64,000 bases of DNA. It comes from Sneathiella limimaris. Lineage in GTDB: Bacteria; Pseudomonadota; Alphaproteobacteria; Sneathiellales; Sneathiellaceae. The stretch spans positions 1,860,001 through 1,924,000 of the forward strand of contig NZ_JABBYJ010000001.1 of assembly GCF_012932565.1 (NCBI RefSeq). The letters are read 5' to 3'. The notes beneath the pieces were generated by a model. The model was given only the letters and a program-made list of their open reading frames with translations. It searched no databases and had not been told where the DNA came from. Position 1 is the first letter of the stretch. Every line of letters starts with the position of its first letter. Position numbers and translations under genes: made by a program. Of the stretch, positions 62,689 through 64,000 are shown in pieces.

Positions 62689-63810
62689 CTAGTCGATCAA
62701 GGAAACCCTGTTTCCAAAATGGCGTTCTAGTCTGCCTGCGAGTTCTAATTCAAGTAAAATCGTTAAAACAGTTGACGGGGGCAGTTCAGATTGCCGGATT
62801 AAGTCATCCGTATTTATGGGGGTGTGACTTAAGAGAATACTTATGGAATCTCTTGCTTTATCTGAGATCTCTACTTCCTGTCTTAGGGTACTGAAAAGGG
62901 GTAGAAGATCAGAGTCAGGTTCCCTCACTGGAGATTTAAGGGTGTGACTAATTTCTTGGAGTATTTCCTCAGCCGATTCAACAAGTAATGCCCCGTTTCT
63001 AATGAGATTGTTGGTTCCTCTCGCCCTGGGATCCATTGGAGAGCCGGGAATGGCAAAGACTTCCCTTCCTTGTTCAAGGGCCATTCGCGCGGTGATGAGG
63101 GAACCTGATTTAGGGGCTGCTTCCATGACAAGGATACCCAGACTAACGCCCGAAATTATCCGGTTCCGTCTTGGAAAATGTCTCGCCTGCGGTTGGGTGC
63201 CGAGAGGTTGCTCTGCGATGATGCAGCCACGATCCCGAATTTGTTCATAGAGTTCCTGATTCTCCTTTGGATACACAATATCAACGCCGCCTCCTACGAC
63301 GGCGAGGGTTCCTGTCTCTAAAGCTGCGAGATGGGCGGCGCTGTCTATACCTCTGGCCAATCCAGATGTGATGACCAGGTTTGCATGCCCTAAATCCCTA
63401 GAAAGGGTCTCTGTCAATTTCCTTGCGACAGCCGATGCGTTTCGAGAGCCCACTATTCCGATGCTATGTTTTTGTAGAAGTCCTTTATGCCCCAGAATAC
63501 TGATAACAGGTGGAGGGTCATAGATTTGACGCAGCCGGGGTGGGTAATCCGGTTCAATAGAAGTGATCAATTCCCCTCCCAGATTGATGAGTGCTTCCGC
63601 TTCAGCTTTTGTTTCTTTTCGAGAATGAATTCGGATTTTTCGCTTTGCGCCACCTTTTTCAGCAAGCTCCGGGATCCTATCTAGAGCCCGATCTGCGGTT
63701 CCATATTTTTCAATAAGATGATGAAAGGTCACTGGCCCCACATTCTCAGAGCGGATCAGTTGTAGCCAGTCCAGTTTTTCATCAGCAGATAACGTTTTTA
63801 CACTATTCAT
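62689..63810 (-). CDS. dprA: DNA-processing protein DprA
   Basis: 373 residues. An N-terminal SAM-like part (VGPVTFHHLIEKYG), the Rossmann core with VGSRNAS, SGLARGIDSAAH and GGGVDIVYP, and a C-terminal winged-helix domain. It loads RecA on incoming single strands in transformation. The gene is very common in non-competent species too, so competence is not implied. Order plsY-dprA-topA-rnr is the conserved alphaproteobacterial one. Confidence 0.95.
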   Translation of the reverse strand: MNSVKTLSADEKLDWLQLIRSENVGPVTFHHLIEKYGTADRALDRIPELAEKGGAKRKIRIHSRKETKAEAEALINLGGELITSIEPDYPPRLRQIYDPPPVISILGHKGLLQKHSIGIVGSRNASAVARKLTETLSRDLGHANLVITSGLARGIDSAAHLAALETGTLAVVGGGVDIVYPKENQELYEQIRDRGCIIAEQPLGTQPQARHFPRRNRIISGVSLGILVMEAAPKSGSLITARMALEQGREVFAIPGSPMDPRARGTNNLIRNGALLVESAEEILQEISHTLKSPVREPDSDLLPLFSTLRQEVEISDKARDSISILLSHTPINTDDLIRQSELPPSTVLTILLELELAGRLERHFGNRVSLID

Positions 63811-63883
63811 AGCGGAAATAGTGTGAGATTAAAACCCGCGCGTCAACAACTTAAAATAAATATTATTTATTAATATCAATGGG

Positions 63884-64000
63884 TTATGAATTTTTTTTAC
63901 CGATTTTCGGCTCCTGCCCTTTGACCAGACGTCCAATGTTTTGATGATGACGGATAAAAATAAGAGCTGCCATGAAAACGCTAAGTTCAATGCGCTGCAG
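63884..64000 (-). CDS. plsY: glycerol-3-phosphate acyltransferase PlsY, C-terminal end (5' part outside window)
   Basis: Read on the minus strand from the window edge, 38 codons end in a stop at 63884-63886. They give a last membrane helix (SVFMAALIFIRH) and the NIGRLVKGQEPKIG tail that marks the PlsY family, an inner membrane enzyme that acylates glycerol-3-phosphate from acyl-phosphate. Its place upstream of dprA is the usual one. Confidence 0.85.
   Translation of the reverse strand: MQRIELSVFMAALIFIRHHQNIGRLVKGQEPKIGKKNS

Noticed and set aside
1-64000. CRISPR arrays, tRNA or rRNA genes, insertion sequences, prophage or toxin-antitoxin loci
   Set aside because: I looked through all gaps and found no repeated spacers, no cloverleaf with a T-arm, no transposase frame and no small paired toxin-antitoxin genes.

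Overview
The window reads as a chromosomal segment of a free-living, probably marine alphaproteobacterium of moderate GC content. The clade evidence is the combination of a MipZ division ATPase, the DivK-PleD pair followed by rpmG, the ClpS-ClpA pair, a phasin, an EipB-type envelope protein, a DUF1489 protein, a DUF3572 protein, a DinB with an N-terminal zinc ribbon, and the rnr-topA-dprA-plsY order. I cannot fix the genus; Sneathiella/Kiloniella-like lineages are a guess. I found no rRNA, tRNA, CRISPR array, insertion sequence or prophage, and no clear frameshifted gene.

Layout. 1-7.5 kb: acyl-CoA and leucine catabolism (acyl-CoA dehydrogenase tail, GST-kappa-type isomerase, an SDR on the other strand, then liuB-liuC-liuD-HMG-CoA lyase); a leucine dehydrogenase at 14.1-15.1 kb supplies the first step. 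7.5-10 kb: DUF1489 and a single-subunit molybdopterin oxidoreductase. 10.2-14.1 kb: lipid A/Kdo cluster (DUF374 acyltransferase, waaA, lpxK, lpxL-like). 15.3-18.7 kb: L-2-hydroxyglutarate oxidase-like flavoprotein, a 711-bp gap containing a perfect 20-bp palindrome, mipZ and a small exported protein. 18.7-23.9 kb: sugar-nucleotide genes (phosphomannomutase/phosphoglucomutase, ugd, galU) downstream of a DnaJ-like membrane protein and a VWA protein. 24-28.5 kb: MATE and AbrB-type transporters, a GGCT-like protein, a receiver protein and an SDR.

28.7-32.5 kb: psuG and a tightly coupled operon arsR-sulP-yeeE/yedE-yedE. The ArsR protein has the two cysteines 66 residues apart seen in persulfide sensors of the BigR/SqrR type. 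32.7-38 kb: D,D-carboxypeptidase with SPOR domain, a phasin with a readable promoter flanked by two TGC-N3-GCA sites (PhaR-like), and clpS-clpA. 38-43 kb: a ferritin-like diiron protein of unknown role with a palindrome upstream, then COG3146 acyltransferase, GDPD, RidA and aldehyde dehydrogenase. 43.4-45.5 kb: class III nucleotide cyclase and GGDEF cyclase, converging with overlapping ends. 45.8-49 kb: EipB, DUF898 and M48 protease envelope genes.

49-64 kb: largely conserved housekeeping genes: DUF3572-HAD-ROK-dinB on the minus strand, divK-pleD on the plus strand, rpmG, MFS transporter, two tandem Nudix hydrolases, DUF983, rnr, topA, dprA and the 3' end of plsY. The most testable non-routine signals are the thiol-switch sulfur-uptake operon and its operator, the two phasin operators, the palindrome upstream of the diiron gene, the 20-bp palindrome at 16.5 kb, and a terminator-shaped hairpin pointing the wrong way between mipZ and the next gene.
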